This document shows, piece by piece, positions 18,812-27,610 of a stretch of DNA of 64,000 nucleotides. A program made the translations under genes and the position numbers. The stretch comes from an uncultured Aquimarina sp. (GTDB lineage: Bacteria > Bacteroidota > Bacteroidia > Flavobacteriales > Flavobacteriaceae): positions 124,001 through 188,000 of the forward strand of contig NZ_CANMED010000006.1 in the NCBI RefSeq assembly GCF_947496855.1, given 5' to 3'. Below the pieces are notes generated by a model that worked only from the letters and a program-made list of their open reading frames with translations, was not told where the DNA came from and made no database searches. Every line of letters starts with the position of its first letter. Within the stretch, counting starts at the first letter, position 1.

Positions 18812-18922
18812 AGCAAAATTGAAGCAATCATAATTATGTATAAGTTGAGTTTGTGTTAAATATTATAATTTAGTTTCAATTCAGACCCTCAGGAAGTAGT
18901 TAGCCTGAGGGTTGTTTTTTTT
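18812..18922 (+). repeat. Repeat unit C: candidate small-RNA element ending in a terminator
   Basis: It aligns with unit B: AGCAAAATTGAAGCAATCATAA, ATAAGTTGAGTTTGTGTT at 18840-18857, TTTCAAT, then a perfect 9-bp hairpin ACCCTCAGG / CCTGAGGGT (18885-18912) with loop AAGTAGTTAG and a T8 tail. ATTGAAGCAA and TAGTTTCAAT could pair imperfectly. AGTTGAGTTTG and TTAAATATT, separated by two extra bases here, also occur antisense in the leader of the astacin gene at 1-794. On the minus strand the element reads as a leader plus ATG and a 26-codon frame starting MIASILL. Confidence 0.55.
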
Positions 18923-19060
18923 AATAGATTACAAATCAACATATTTTAACTTATTTGGGAAGCATGAACAAGGAATGCTAAATCAAATTATTTTCTAAAA
19001 ACAGATATTCATCATACATTTGTTTTATACTTCAGTTTATCACCAGTTGATTTTTAATAA

Positions 19061-20704
19061 ATGCGTATTCTACTTTACATAATCCTTGCTTTTATACCAT
19101 TTTCTTTAATTGCGCAAAATGAACTAGATACAATTACTACAGTTAAAGAAGCTAAATTCAGTTTGTCTATTGATAGTATTTCTAAATATCAACAGTTGTC
19201 TGTAAAAGCTCATCAGAAGGGAAATTTTAAAACCTTTAAAGAATATTGTGAGGCTATTTTAGAGATTGCCAATAAACACGAATTAGATGATTTAAAGAAC
19301 CAAGTCTTAGTGAATTTGGGGATTTATTATAGTAATGTCGATCAATTAGATAAAGCTATCGAAAAGTACTTAGAAGTTTCAGATAACCTAAGTAAACTTC
19401 CCGAAAACAAAAGAGCAGAGCTTATAGTTTTAGCAAACCTAGGTAATTTATATAATAAGATAAAAGAATATGATAAGGCGATTGCCACTATGAACGAAGT
19501 GGTTGCAGTTGCGTCAACAATAGATGAATCCGAGCATTATTTGATGATGGCTTATAATGCTTTAGGAATTGCTGCCTCTAGTAAAAAAGAATATTGCGAA
19601 TCAGTAACGTATAGTTTGAAAGCTAAAGATCTAGCAGTGAAACTAAATCGTAAGGGTGCTATTATAAGTATTCTTTTAAATTTAAGCGATAGTTTTCTAG
19701 CATTAGAGGAGTATGATAAGGTAGTTTTTTATTGTAAAGAAATATTAACCGCCATTACTGAAGAAGATTCTAAAAAACATCAAGCGACTGCTCTAATACT
19801 TATAGGAGATGCTTTGGTTCGTAACAACGAACCATCGGAAGCTTTTTCGTATCTAATAGAAGCTAGAGATCTTGCTATTTCTGGAAATTTTTTTAAAATA
19901 CGAAAAAACGCTCATAAATTACTTGCTAAAGTATATGAGATTAAGGGAGATTTCAAAAAATCTTTAGAAGAGCAGAAGTACTATACTGTGGCTAATGAAG
20001 AATATCTTAATACGCTTTCTAAAGCCCAAAAAAAACAATTAGAAGTAGAATCAGAAGAGAAGACAGAATTATTAACCGAGCAAACAGAAGAACTTAAATT
20101 TCTTGCCAGAGAAAAACAGATATACTTGTTTTTTGGGTTTGTATTATTGATTTTATTAATAAGTTCTTTTGTAATATATAAGAAAAAAAGGAAAAGACTT
20201 ATATCTGAATCTTTGAGTTTAAAAGCAGATAAAGAGCTATTAACAAATGAAAAGGAAGTATTACAGGTAAAGTTAAAAAGGATCGCTAAGAATACTAAAA
20301 ACAGAAAAAACACTAATATTACTTCTTATCAGAATTCTTCACTTACCCAAGACGATCGAAAATTGTATATGCAACAAATCTTGGATTACATGGATAATAA
20401 AAAACCATATTTGAATCATGAGATTAAACAATCAGATATAGCAAGTGACTTGTCTATGAGTGTTCATCTTTTTTCTGAAGTATTGAATGTGTGTTTTCAT
20501 AGAAACTTCAATAGTTTTATTAATTTATACAGAGTAAGTGAGGCAAAATCACTTATGAAAAACCCTAAATACGAACAGTATAAAATTTTATCTATTGGTT
20601 ATGAAGCAGGTTTCTCAAGCAAAACTTCATTTAATAGGGTTTTTAAAAACCTAGTGGGCTCGACACCTTCAGAGTATCAAAAAAAACATATTATTTTAGA
20701 TTAA
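19061..20704 (+). CDS. Membrane-bound TPR protein with C-terminal AraC-type DNA-binding domain
   Basis: The 547-residue protein has a signal peptide (MRILLYIILAFIPFSLIAQ), tetratricopeptide-type helical repeats over about residues 40-310 (for example NLGNLYNKIKEYDKAIA), a coiled-coil-like charged stretch, one transmembrane segment (about 350-372, LFFGFVLLILLISSFVIY) and a C-terminal AraC/XylS helix-turn-helix (about 450-547, with IASDLSMSVHLFSEVLN and GYEAGFSSKTSFNRVFK). The layout is that of one-component regulators sensing with periplasmic TPRs and binding DNA in the cytoplasm, common in Bacteroidota. The target genes are unknown; the next genes, on the same strand, start 231 nt downstream. 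Confidence 0.88.
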   Translation: MRILLYIILAFIPFSLIAQNELDTITTVKEAKFSLSIDSISKYQQLSVKAHQKGNFKTFKEYCEAILEIANKHELDDLKNQVLVNLGIYYSNVDQLDKAIEKYLEVSDNLSKLPENKRAELIVLANLGNLYNKIKEYDKAIATMNEVVAVASTIDESEHYLMMAYNALGIAASSKKEYCESVTYSLKAKDLAVKLNRKGAIISILLNLSDSFLALEEYDKVVFYCKEILTAITEEDSKKHQATALILIGDALVRNNEPSEAFSYLIEARDLAISGNFFKIRKNAHKLLAKVYEIKGDFKKSLEEQKYYTVANEEYLNTLSKAQKKQLEVESEEKTELLTEQTEELKFLAREKQIYLFFGFVLLILLISSFVIYKKKRKRLISESLSLKADKELLTNEKEVLQVKLKRIAKNTKNRKNTNITSYQNSSLTQDDRKLYMQQILDYMDNKKPYLNHEIKQSDIASDLSMSVHLFSEVLNVCFHRNFNSFINLYRVSEAKSLMKNPKYEQYKILSIGYEAGFSSKTSFNRVFKNLVGSTPSEYQKKHIILD

Positions 20705-20935
20705 GTGTACGTTTCGTATTAAGTCTGCTCTCCCCTAATTTATAACTGTGATTATAACAGTTATAGGTTTCAAATTATAAGATGGAACCATTTTTACAGT
20801 ATTTCTTTTTAACATTGGAATGTCGTAATTAATAAGGTTTAATATGAATCCGACGAACATTAAATTGTCGATAAGATGGCCTTAATATAAATTCGAAAGT
20901 TTTTTTGATGAGATTAAACCAAGAAGAATACACCA

Positions 20936-21667
20936 ATGTTAAGAAGGAAAGAGTTTATAGAACTGTATAAAAGTTTCGAGAGTAAGTTTGTATCTCCATA
21001 TAGTGAAACAAGGGAACTGATAAAAGTACAGTTATATAAACAGATAGTATCTTCTAGAATATCAGTAAATATAAAAAAGAAGCCATTGGTAGTCTTTTAT
21101 TTTGCATCTAACGGAATCGATATTCCTAAGGAAGATTGGACTTATGAAATGAAGCAAAGCGCAAAACAGTATGCGATGGATTATCCGGTGCCAGGTGCAG
21201 AAAAGAAATATTCTCGTTTTGGAAAAGTTACAAACGCTGTAGCGGGTATAATAGTCGTATTGATATGTGTAACTATTTTTTATTATTTTAATCAAAAAGC
21301 AATTAAGCTTAGAAATGATTTTGTTGAATTTACAAGTTTGCCAAAAATAGGAGATAAATATTATGGATCTATTACTCAGTCCGTATCTGATTCGGATGTA
21401 CCAGAAAAAAGTTATGGTTGGATAAAAATAATATATGTGAATCCTTCTGATAGTATTATTAGTTATAGAACAAGCTTCGATTTAGGAGAAGTTACTTTTA
21501 ATACTTTAAATACGGATTATACTAATTTTGAATTTATAATTTTTGAAGGTAAGTTTGAAGTTACAGCAGATCGCGAAATAAAGATTATATCACCAGATGA
21601 AAAAATGAGATTCGAATCTCAAGTGATTCGTGAGAATACCAGAAATTATAAAATATCAGCGTATTAA
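20936..21667 (+). CDS. Single-pass membrane protein of unknown function, possibly 5'-frameshifted
   Basis: The 243-residue frame begins MLRRKEFIELYKSFESKF and has one transmembrane helix at about 101-122 (AVAGIIVVLICVTIFYYF), leaving a roughly 100-residue cytoplasmic part with many Lys/Arg and a 120-residue outer part. I recognise no family. An ATG at 20908 in another frame opens MRLNQEEYTNVKKERVYRTV and then stops. Switching frames near 20945 would join it smoothly to KEFIELYKSF, which hints that the natural start is 20908 with a one-base indel. It is the first gene of an accessory run of small unknown genes up to 27.4 kb. Confidence 0.6.
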   Translation: MLRRKEFIELYKSFESKFVSPYSETRELIKVQLYKQIVSSRISVNIKKKPLVVFYFASNGIDIPKEDWTYEMKQSAKQYAMDYPVPGAEKKYSRFGKVTNAVAGIIVVLICVTIFYYFNQKAIKLRNDFVEFTSLPKIGDKYYGSITQSVSDSDVPEKSYGWIKIIYVNPSDSIISYRTSFDLGEVTFNTLNTDYTNFEFIIFEGKFEVTADREIKIISPDEKMRFESQVIRENTRNYKISAY

Positions 21668-21684
21668 GTAAAATCGATAAATCT

Positions 21685-21972
21685 ATGAAAGTGCCATTTT
21701 ATGTTTTTTTGACCTTTACTATACTGTTGTTAGGTTTGTTTATCTATAATGCATTTTTTGCGTATCATGGAGCGGATGGTCTAAGCGGTTTTTTTGAAGG
21801 TATTATACTTGGAGCAGGCTTTATACTGTGTATGATTATTACGATATCATTTGGTAGTATTGCTTTTCTTCCTAAAGCTTCAGTAACGAAACGTTTTATT
21901 GTTGCAACAAGTCTTTCTATTCTGGGTATTATAATATTTCTGTCAACATTCATATTGTTAGGGACTACTTAG
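21685..21972 (+). CDS. Small integral membrane protein, unknown function
   Basis: The 95-residue protein is mostly hydrophobic, with three likely transmembrane helices (about 3-24, 38-62, 70-92) and very short loops. It starts 17 nt after the preceding membrane-protein gene, which suggests cotranscription. No family recognised. Confidence 0.6.
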   Translation: MKVPFYVFLTFTILLLGLFIYNAFFAYHGADGLSGFFEGIILGAGFILCMIITISFGSIAFLPKASVTKRFIVATSLSILGIIIFLSTFILLGTT

Positions 21973-22101
21973 ATGATAGAATTAATAAAAGAAACTTAGA
22001 TATCAATAGTACAAATGTCAATTTATAATTTGAAACTCTTTTAACTATAAAATTAACCGTTTTAAACCATTTCATTTTTGATTAATTTATGTTTAGAAAC
22101 T

Positions 22102-22656
22102 ATGAGAAGAATTTTTAAAAACACAATAGTAAAAAGTAAACACATTTTTGTGTTATTAGTAATATGTTTTCAAGCTTGTAATCTGCATACACCGGAAAAT
22201 TATTTTGGTAGAACAACTTTAAACACTAATAGGTATCATAATTTAGGTGCTAGAGATTTTGCAGAAATGAAATCTTCTAAAAAAGCAAATATGCTATACG
22301 GTAGTTTTGATGAGGGAGAATTTAAAACTACGGATAGTTATGAAACCCATATAAGAGGAATGAAAATGACCTTTTTAGATGAAGATATTAAAAAAATTAA
22401 AGAACTAAAAGTAACTTCAGAAACAGAAGACTTGATAAAAACCTCTTTAGAAGTTTTCGAGCTTGTGCAATCAATTTATGAAAATGATTATATTAAAATT
22501 GCTAAATTGATGGATGATAAAGCTTCATCTGAAGATTTAGATGCAGCTATGAAAAAATTAGAGCGTTCTGTTAATCAATATTATGTAAAGCGGGAAGCAC
22601 TTATGGGAATAGCAATCCCATACGCAAAACAAAATAAAATAGATGTTAGGTTTTAA
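22102..22656 (+). CDS. Lipoprotein of unknown function
   Basis: I use the ATG at 22102, not the in-frame TTG at 22078, since it gives a normal signal: MRRIFKNTIVKSKHIFVLLV then ICFQAC. The mature protein of about 150 residues is charged and likely helical (DEDIKKIKELKVTSETEDLI; DLDAAMKKLERSVNQYYVKR). The last 14 nt overlap the next lipoprotein gene, so the two are translationally coupled. I do not recognise a family. Confidence 0.6.
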   Translation: MRRIFKNTIVKSKHIFVLLVICFQACNLHTPENYFGRTTLNTNRYHNLGARDFAEMKSSKKANMLYGSFDEGEFKTTDSYETHIRGMKMTFLDEDIKKIKELKVTSETEDLIKTSLEVFELVQSIYENDYIKIAKLMDDKASSEDLDAAMKKLERSVNQYYVKREALMGIAIPYAKQNKIDVRF

Positions 22657-23260
22657 GAAGGATTATGCCGTAATAATTACCATAATCGTCATAATAGTAT
22701 CTTGTACTTCGCAAAATAAAAAGATACAAATTACAGATGAAAAAGATACTGTTTTGACTGTAAATCAGAATCAGTTATCTCCATACGAGGAGTATTTGAA
22801 TAATTTTCGGTTTGAGAACGGAACAGATACGTTATTAGTACAGCGAAAAAGCAGAATATTTTATTGTGGTACGGGAGCTATGGAATATTATGATGAGCTA
22901 AAGAAAAATGGGTTAGAAAAATACTTTGAGAAGTATAAGGATTTAGTTGAATATCCTACATTTTCTAAAAAAATAGAAACGAACAATAAAACAAAAATAC
23001 TATGGGTGAATCGCGGTAACGAAGGTGAACTTATGCAATTAGAAAATAAGACTATTCGTGCTAATAAGGAATTGGAGAAAAGACTTTTTGAAGAAAAAGC
23101 TTTTGTTCAAATTACCGAAAACCCTCTTACTATGGACAAGGTAGAAATCTATACAACGATTTTTTATCCTGTATCAAACAAAACCGAAAATTTAATGCAC
23201 ATTATCATTAAAAATAAAGGAGAATGGAACATAAAACTATTGAAAAGAGAAATTAGGTAA
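22643..23260 (+). CDS. Lipoprotein of unknown function
   Basis: The 205-residue protein has the signal DYAVIITIIVIIVSC and then SQNKKIQITDEKD. The mature region alternates charged and aromatic residues, without a domain I can name. It overlaps the preceding lipoprotein gene by 14 nt and is followed closely by another small lipoprotein-like gene; all appear to belong to one transcription unit. Confidence 0.6.
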   Translation: MLGFKKDYAVIITIIVIIVSCTSQNKKIQITDEKDTVLTVNQNQLSPYEEYLNNFRFENGTDTLLVQRKSRIFYCGTGAMEYYDELKKNGLEKYFEKYKDLVEYPTFSKKIETNNKTKILWVNRGNEGELMQLENKTIRANKELEKRLFEEKAFVQITENPLTMDKVEIYTTIFYPVSNKTENLMHIIIKNKGEWNIKLLKREIR

Positions 23261-23286
23261 GATGATAAATAGAAGTATGATTAGTT

Positions 23287-23604
23287 TTGATTTTGGTTTC
23301 CTGTAACAATATCGACTCTAAGACAATCGAAAAAAACATGAATTCTTCTAATACAGAGATATATGAATACGATTTAGGTTTCTTTGGTGATGAAGAAGGT
23401 TCTTGGATTCACAAACAAGCAAAACATTTTGAAATAAGTGAAATAAAACGAAATCATAACACTGGCCAGCATTTATACATATATAAACCGAAAGAAGGAT
23501 TTACAGGTACTGATGTTGTAGAAATTGAAACAAATAAAGGCTCTAATGGAGCAAGTTTTGGAACTAAAAATTTGTTGAAAATTGTATTTAATTTAAGTGA
23601 TTAA
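23287..23604 (+). CDS. Small lipoprotein-like gene with probable frameshift in the signal peptide
   Basis: The coding frame runs from a TTG at 23287 (MILVSCNNIDSKTIEKNMNS) to 23604, 105 residues. A lipobox preceded by only four residues cannot work as a signal. In another frame an ATG at 23262 reads MINRSM and then runs to a stop. Joining MINRSM to LVLILVSC by a one-base shift near 23280 would give a normal lipoprotein signal. The gene is therefore probably frameshifted, or the read contains an indel. The mature part (DLGFFGDEEGSWIHKQAKHF, then FTGTDVVEIE) may be a small beta domain. No family recognised. Confidence 0.5.
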   Translation: MILVSCNNIDSKTIEKNMNSSNTEIYEYDLGFFGDEEGSWIHKQAKHFEISEIKRNHNTGQHLYIYKPKEGFTGTDVVEIETNKGSNGASFGTKNLLKIVFNLSD

Positions 23605-23717
23605 GAAGCTAATATTAGGGCAGGAGCTGATCAAGATTATATAAAGTAATTCTAATAACTGTTTTTAAGAAATATGTAGTTTTTGCAAAATGCTATATTT
23701 TAAAGTACCTAGTAAAC

Positions 23718-24350
23718 ATGAAACGGATAGTGTTATTGTTCTTCTTATTTGTATTTATAAACTGTACTGATAATACGATGAAAACTGAAATAAAGAAATT
23801 AGATAGTAACTTAAGAGAAAAACGTCCTGAATATTATAGTAAACTTCAGAAACCATTATCAGAAGCCGAAATTTATGATTTAGAAGTTAAATACAGCATT
23901 ACATTACCAGAAGATTTAAAAGAACTTTATTTATGGAAAAATGGACAAGAATATACTTGTTATGAATCATTTGTAAATAATTCACAATTCGAACCGTTGG
24001 AACAAGTATTGTCTGGAAATCAGGAATTAACTGAGATGATAGGGTATGATTTTGAAATTGAAAATTGGTGGAATAAAAATTGGTTACCAATATTTAGCAA
24101 TGGCGGCGGAAGTTATATTTGTTATGATACTGAAGGTATTTTTACTAAACAAAAAGGACAATTAATAAGCTATTGGAATGAATATAATGACAGAAATGTA
24201 ATTGCTCCAAGTCTATTTGATTTTATTAAAAGTTTGAACGAATACTACAAAGAAACTCCAGCATCAGAGTTTGATGAATATTTTAATATTACTTCAAAAA
24301 TCTCAAAATGGAAAAAAGAATTTATCGTCGACAAGCGTATCGCACAATGA
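23718..24350 (+). CDS. SMI1/KNR4 (SUKH)-domain lipoprotein
   Basis: The 210-residue protein has a lipoprotein signal (IVLLFFLFVFINC, Cys16) followed by a SUKH domain: LPEDLKELYLWKNGQ, then NWLPIFSNGGGSYICYD and the C-terminal SLFDFIKSLNEYY. These are the characteristic spacing and motifs of SMI1/KNR4 proteins. SUKH proteins commonly act as immunity proteins against secreted nuclease or deaminase toxins, often as orphans in immunity islands. No toxin gene is visible nearby. The neighbours are unknown lipoproteins, a WG-repeat protein and a decayed DUF6985-like gene. Confidence 0.78.
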   Translation: MKRIVLLFFLFVFINCTDNTMKTEIKKLDSNLREKRPEYYSKLQKPLSEAEIYDLEVKYSITLPEDLKELYLWKNGQEYTCYESFVNNSQFEPLEQVLSGNQELTEMIGYDFEIENWWNKNWLPIFSNGGGSYICYDTEGIFTKQKGQLISYWNEYNDRNVIAPSLFDFIKSLNEYYKETPASEFDEYFNITSKISKWKKEFIVDKRIAQ

Positions 24351-24375
24351 ATATTATAAATAGAAATATAGTAAA

Positions 24376-26868
24376 ATGCCAAAATTTCCTTTTTCAAAAT
24401 TATTGACTTTCGGTTTTATTTTTTTAGCACTTTGTAATTCATATGCTCAAGAAAATCAAGAAATTATACCAACAAAAGGATACTATATTATAGATAGCCT
24501 TTCTCACGATATCCCGAAAGATATTATGAAATCTATTAATTGGAGTCTCCCAATAGATTCGTTGTCAAAAAAATCTTATTATTTTTTAGAGACTGATGCA
24601 GCAGAAGTATCTTATATCAGTGCCTATACTACTCAGAAAAAGAAAAAAGATCGCATCGATTTTCAGAAATTAAAAATCCTAGATGATTCTGATAACGCAT
24701 TACATCTTATTGATCAAAGCAGGTTCATTATTGAGTTAACGATGAATTTATCATTAACTAGTTCTGCCAGATATTATATAAAATTAAATTTAGGAAAAGT
24801 ATCTGAGAATGATAATAAGTTACGAACTATTAAAGCCAAGATCGAAAGTTTAAATAACAAAAAGAAAAAGGAGCAAGATAAATTTACGCAAGATTTTTTA
24901 TATGAAGAGAAAAGAACTGTAGATGGATACGTAACCGCTATTGAAGTAAGTGATTATGGGATTTCAATTCCATTAGAATATACGTCCAAATATCTCAGAG
25001 AATCTGGAGAAAAGACATCGCTATATTCATTGAAAAAAGATAGCCTTCTCGGTGGAATTACTTTAGGAAAATACAAAGATCATTTTTATGGTCATATGAA
25101 TGTAGGTATCATAACATCTAAACAACCTGTTACTATAGCAGATTATATAGCGGTGGCTCCAAATTACAGACAAGAGGTATTCTTTAAAGATGGTGATTTA
25201 ATATTATTTAAGTTTTTTAATGAGTTTAGATTTATTGGTGTCAAAAAAATAAATGACCAAACTTATGCTATTGCAGAAGCCGAAAGCCAAAACAAAAATA
25301 TAGAAGAGTTAAAAGAGTTTTACCGTATTTTTAATTCAGTGAATAGTATCTCAGAAGTAAAAACCTTAGATCTAAAATCAGTTTTCTTACAAGTAGCACC
25401 CTTTTTACAAACCGATAAGGAAAAAGAACTATTTAAAAAGATAGAAAAAGAGGTGAATAATAGCTTAAAAGATAAAATGAGACCAGATCATTTTGTAGAG
25501 AAACGGTTGCCAAAAAGCTTTTATTTAGAGGAGTACAATACATATTCGGTAGTTTTTTCGATAACAAATGTATCAATAGATAAAAAGCTACAGGAAATTA
25601 TACAAAGCTATCCCGATGCATCTATTATCATACAAACTAACAATAGTATCGTATTACAAACAAAAGATAAAATATATAAACCTTTTGTCCTTAGAAAGTA
25701 TCAAGGGTATACTTTACTTTTCCAAATTAAAGAAGACTCTTTTTCTAAGAATGTTCCCCTAAAACTTGCTGTTAAATTTTATCAGGTAATAGAACGATTA
25801 GAATTAGGAATCTATCCTTTAAAGAAAGAATTGAAATCATATTTCAACAGATTCCGATCAGCATACAGAGATAGGATTGATTCTACATATATTTTTATAA
25901 GTGACGAAGGTTGGGATACCAAAGGAGTTCTTTCTGATAAAGGAAAAATTATTTTACCAACAAAATATGAGAATATTAGAAGTTATAAGCAAGGGTTTTT
26001 GTTAACTATTGATAGTCTTGTAAACAAAGAAAATACAGAGACAAATAAAAAGAAAGAATATACCGGATGGGCAAATAGAAAAGGTGAAATTGTTTTAAAA
26101 CCTAAATATGAAAGTATATACCCTATGGAAGAAACATCTTTTTTGAAAGTTAAAGATTCTCTGTATGGTCTATATGATATGAACAAGAAGCAATATATCA
26201 TACCTTCTTCTTATGAAACAATAAGTTTTCATAAAGAAGCACAGCGTATAGAACTTAAAAAAAAGAGTAAAGAATACTATATGGCAGATTATACAGGAAG
26301 AATAACTCATAATAAACCATTTACAAGTATTAGAGTTTTAGGTAAGCAGGCTCCGATAACATTTATGGCAACCAGAAATCATAAGGACTTCTTTATCGAT
26401 CACAACGGAAAAAAGTTAGATAGTAATCAATATGATATGTTATATCCTCATTATAAAGAAAAGGTGGTTTATTATAGAATAGGATCTTATGGTTCTGTAG
26501 ATAAAAAAGATGGATATTTAGATTATCAAGGGAATATAGTGGAAGAGTTTTCGAAGACATGTAAGGATATTGATAGAAAAATTGTAACTCGTCCGAACGA
26601 AGTCTTTATTGCTGATATAAACGGAAATAGATTGCACAAAAGATCTTTTAAAAGTGTATTCAGAATTCCAGAAAAACGATTATTTATAGTTACTGAAAAC
26701 AGAAAGAAGTTTATTGTTAATGACTCTGGTGTACCTATTAATAAGAAGAAATATGACGGACTATTTCCTGTAGTTCCAGAAAAAAGAATTCTTTATAGGA
26801 TAGGAAAAAAAGGATCGTCGGAGGTAAAAGAAGGATATTTAGACTTTGATGGAAATATTATGCAATAA
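24376..26868 (+). CDS. Secreted WG-repeat protein
   Basis: The 830-residue protein starts with a signal peptide (LLTFGFIFLALCNSYAQ). The N-terminal 480 residues are unassigned and Lys/Ser-rich. From about residue 510 there are tandem WG-type repeats, each ending in a G(W/Y)xxxxG(E/K/N)IVxPxKYExI-like pattern (GWANRKGEIVLKPKYESIY; LYDMNKKQYIIPSSYETISF; GYLDFDGNIMQ at the end). WG repeats are beta-rich modules of unclear biochemical role in secreted bacterial proteins. The gene begins 25 nt after the SUKH-domain gene. It probably belongs to the same transcription unit. Confidence 0.75.
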   Translation: MPKFPFSKLLTFGFIFLALCNSYAQENQEIIPTKGYYIIDSLSHDIPKDIMKSINWSLPIDSLSKKSYYFLETDAAEVSYISAYTTQKKKKDRIDFQKLKILDDSDNALHLIDQSRFIIELTMNLSLTSSARYYIKLNLGKVSENDNKLRTIKAKIESLNNKKKKEQDKFTQDFLYEEKRTVDGYVTAIEVSDYGISIPLEYTSKYLRESGEKTSLYSLKKDSLLGGITLGKYKDHFYGHMNVGIITSKQPVTIADYIAVAPNYRQEVFFKDGDLILFKFFNEFRFIGVKKINDQTYAIAEAESQNKNIEELKEFYRIFNSVNSISEVKTLDLKSVFLQVAPFLQTDKEKELFKKIEKEVNNSLKDKMRPDHFVEKRLPKSFYLEEYNTYSVVFSITNVSIDKKLQEIIQSYPDASIIIQTNNSIVLQTKDKIYKPFVLRKYQGYTLLFQIKEDSFSKNVPLKLAVKFYQVIERLELGIYPLKKELKSYFNRFRSAYRDRIDSTYIFISDEGWDTKGVLSDKGKIILPTKYENIRSYKQGFLLTIDSLVNKENTETNKKKEYTGWANRKGEIVLKPKYESIYPMEETSFLKVKDSLYGLYDMNKKQYIIPSSYETISFHKEAQRIELKKKSKEYYMADYTGRITHNKPFTSIRVLGKQAPITFMATRNHKDFFIDHNGKKLDSNQYDMLYPHYKEKVVYYRIGSYGSVDKKDGYLDYQGNIVEEFSKTCKDIDRKIVTRPNEVFIADINGNRLHKRSFKSVFRIPEKRLFIVTENRKKFIVNDSGVPINKKKYDGLFPVVPEKRILYRIGKKGSSEVKEGYLDFDGNIMQ

Positions 26869-26880
26869 ATTCAGAGAATA

Positions 26881-27362
26881 ATGAAATCGAAAATATTAGG
26901 AATACTAAAGCAAGATATTGGAAACTGACCTTTAGAAAAGGATTGAATAGCTATGAAACCAATAGCAACCCCTTTTTTTTGAAAACAAGGAGGTTCCATA
27001 TCGATTGGATTTTATAGAGTTTTCCTATAGAGATCTAAATATAGTGGATCAAACACTTTCGAGTTTTATGAATATTGATTCATCTATAAAAAGGAAGCTG
27101 CCGAAAGGGCTTTTGATGATTGGAAAACATTTAATGATGCTGTAGGTTACCTCTTTTGTCGCTTGATGAGCCCAAAAAAGTTTGGAGCTACATAACACCA
27201 ACCGATATTATTATTACTAAAGATAGACATCGGAGAGATAATGAGATTTATGATCAAATCTTGTGTGATTGTGTATGGCAAGAAGGACATGGATTACATT
27301 TTATATTAAGAAAAGGAAATGAATTGATTAGAGTTAGTGATCAAGACGGAAATTCATTTTAA
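26881..27362 (+). pseudogene. Decayed DUF6985-like gene with several frameshifts
   Basis: Coding-like segments lie in successive different frames: EVPYRLDFIEFSYRDLNIVD (about 26990-27055), then YKKEAAERAFDDWKTFNDAV (about 27087-27150), then LDEPKKVWSYITPTDI to the end (27156-27362). The last segment, with CVWQEGHGLHFILRKGNELI and RVSDQDG, resembles the C-terminus of DUF6985 proteins as I remember them. At least two frameshifts and an early stop after an ATG at 26881 prevent production of one protein. It follows the WG-repeat gene directly. The family name is a recollection; the multi-frame decay is seen directly. Confidence 0.6.
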
Positions 27363-27522
27363 TAACTGAGATTACTTTAACGGACAGAGCTTTCACTGTT
27401 TAATTTCAGTAGAAATGGCAGATATCTTTTCTTAAAATCTATTCCATAAGGATATCTGTACTAAATTGGTTCTTATTTATAAAGGAAATGCACGTTCCTG
27501 TTTGTCGTTTTTTACGAAAATT

Positions 27523-27549
27523 TACCTACGAGTTTTCGTTCATATCCAT
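27523..27549 (+). promoter_or_regulatory. Candidate LacI-family operator region upstream of xylB
   Basis: TACGAAAA (27523-27530) and TACGAGTTTTCGT (27537-27549) contain the same ACGAAAA / TTTTCGT half-sites that form tight palindromes upstream of the GH11 and GH8 genes. Here the halves are further apart. The site lies about 60-90 nt before the xylB start. The likely binder is the LacI-type protein encoded at the end of this operon. The rest of the 248-nt gap shows no gene. Confidence 0.5.
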
Positions 27550-27610
27550 AACTTATCCATTGTAATTGGTATAGATTTTAGATTTTTATATCCAATAACC
27601 AAATTACTGA

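Noticed and set aside
18285-18922. Could the three repeats be a CRISPR array?
   Set aside because: Only three units, irregular spacing, imperfect repeats each with a terminator, and no cas genes.
20741-20765. TATAACTGT/ACAGTTATA hairpin after the TPR-AraC gene
   Set aside because: AT-rich 9-bp stem without a following T-run; not convincing as terminator or operator.
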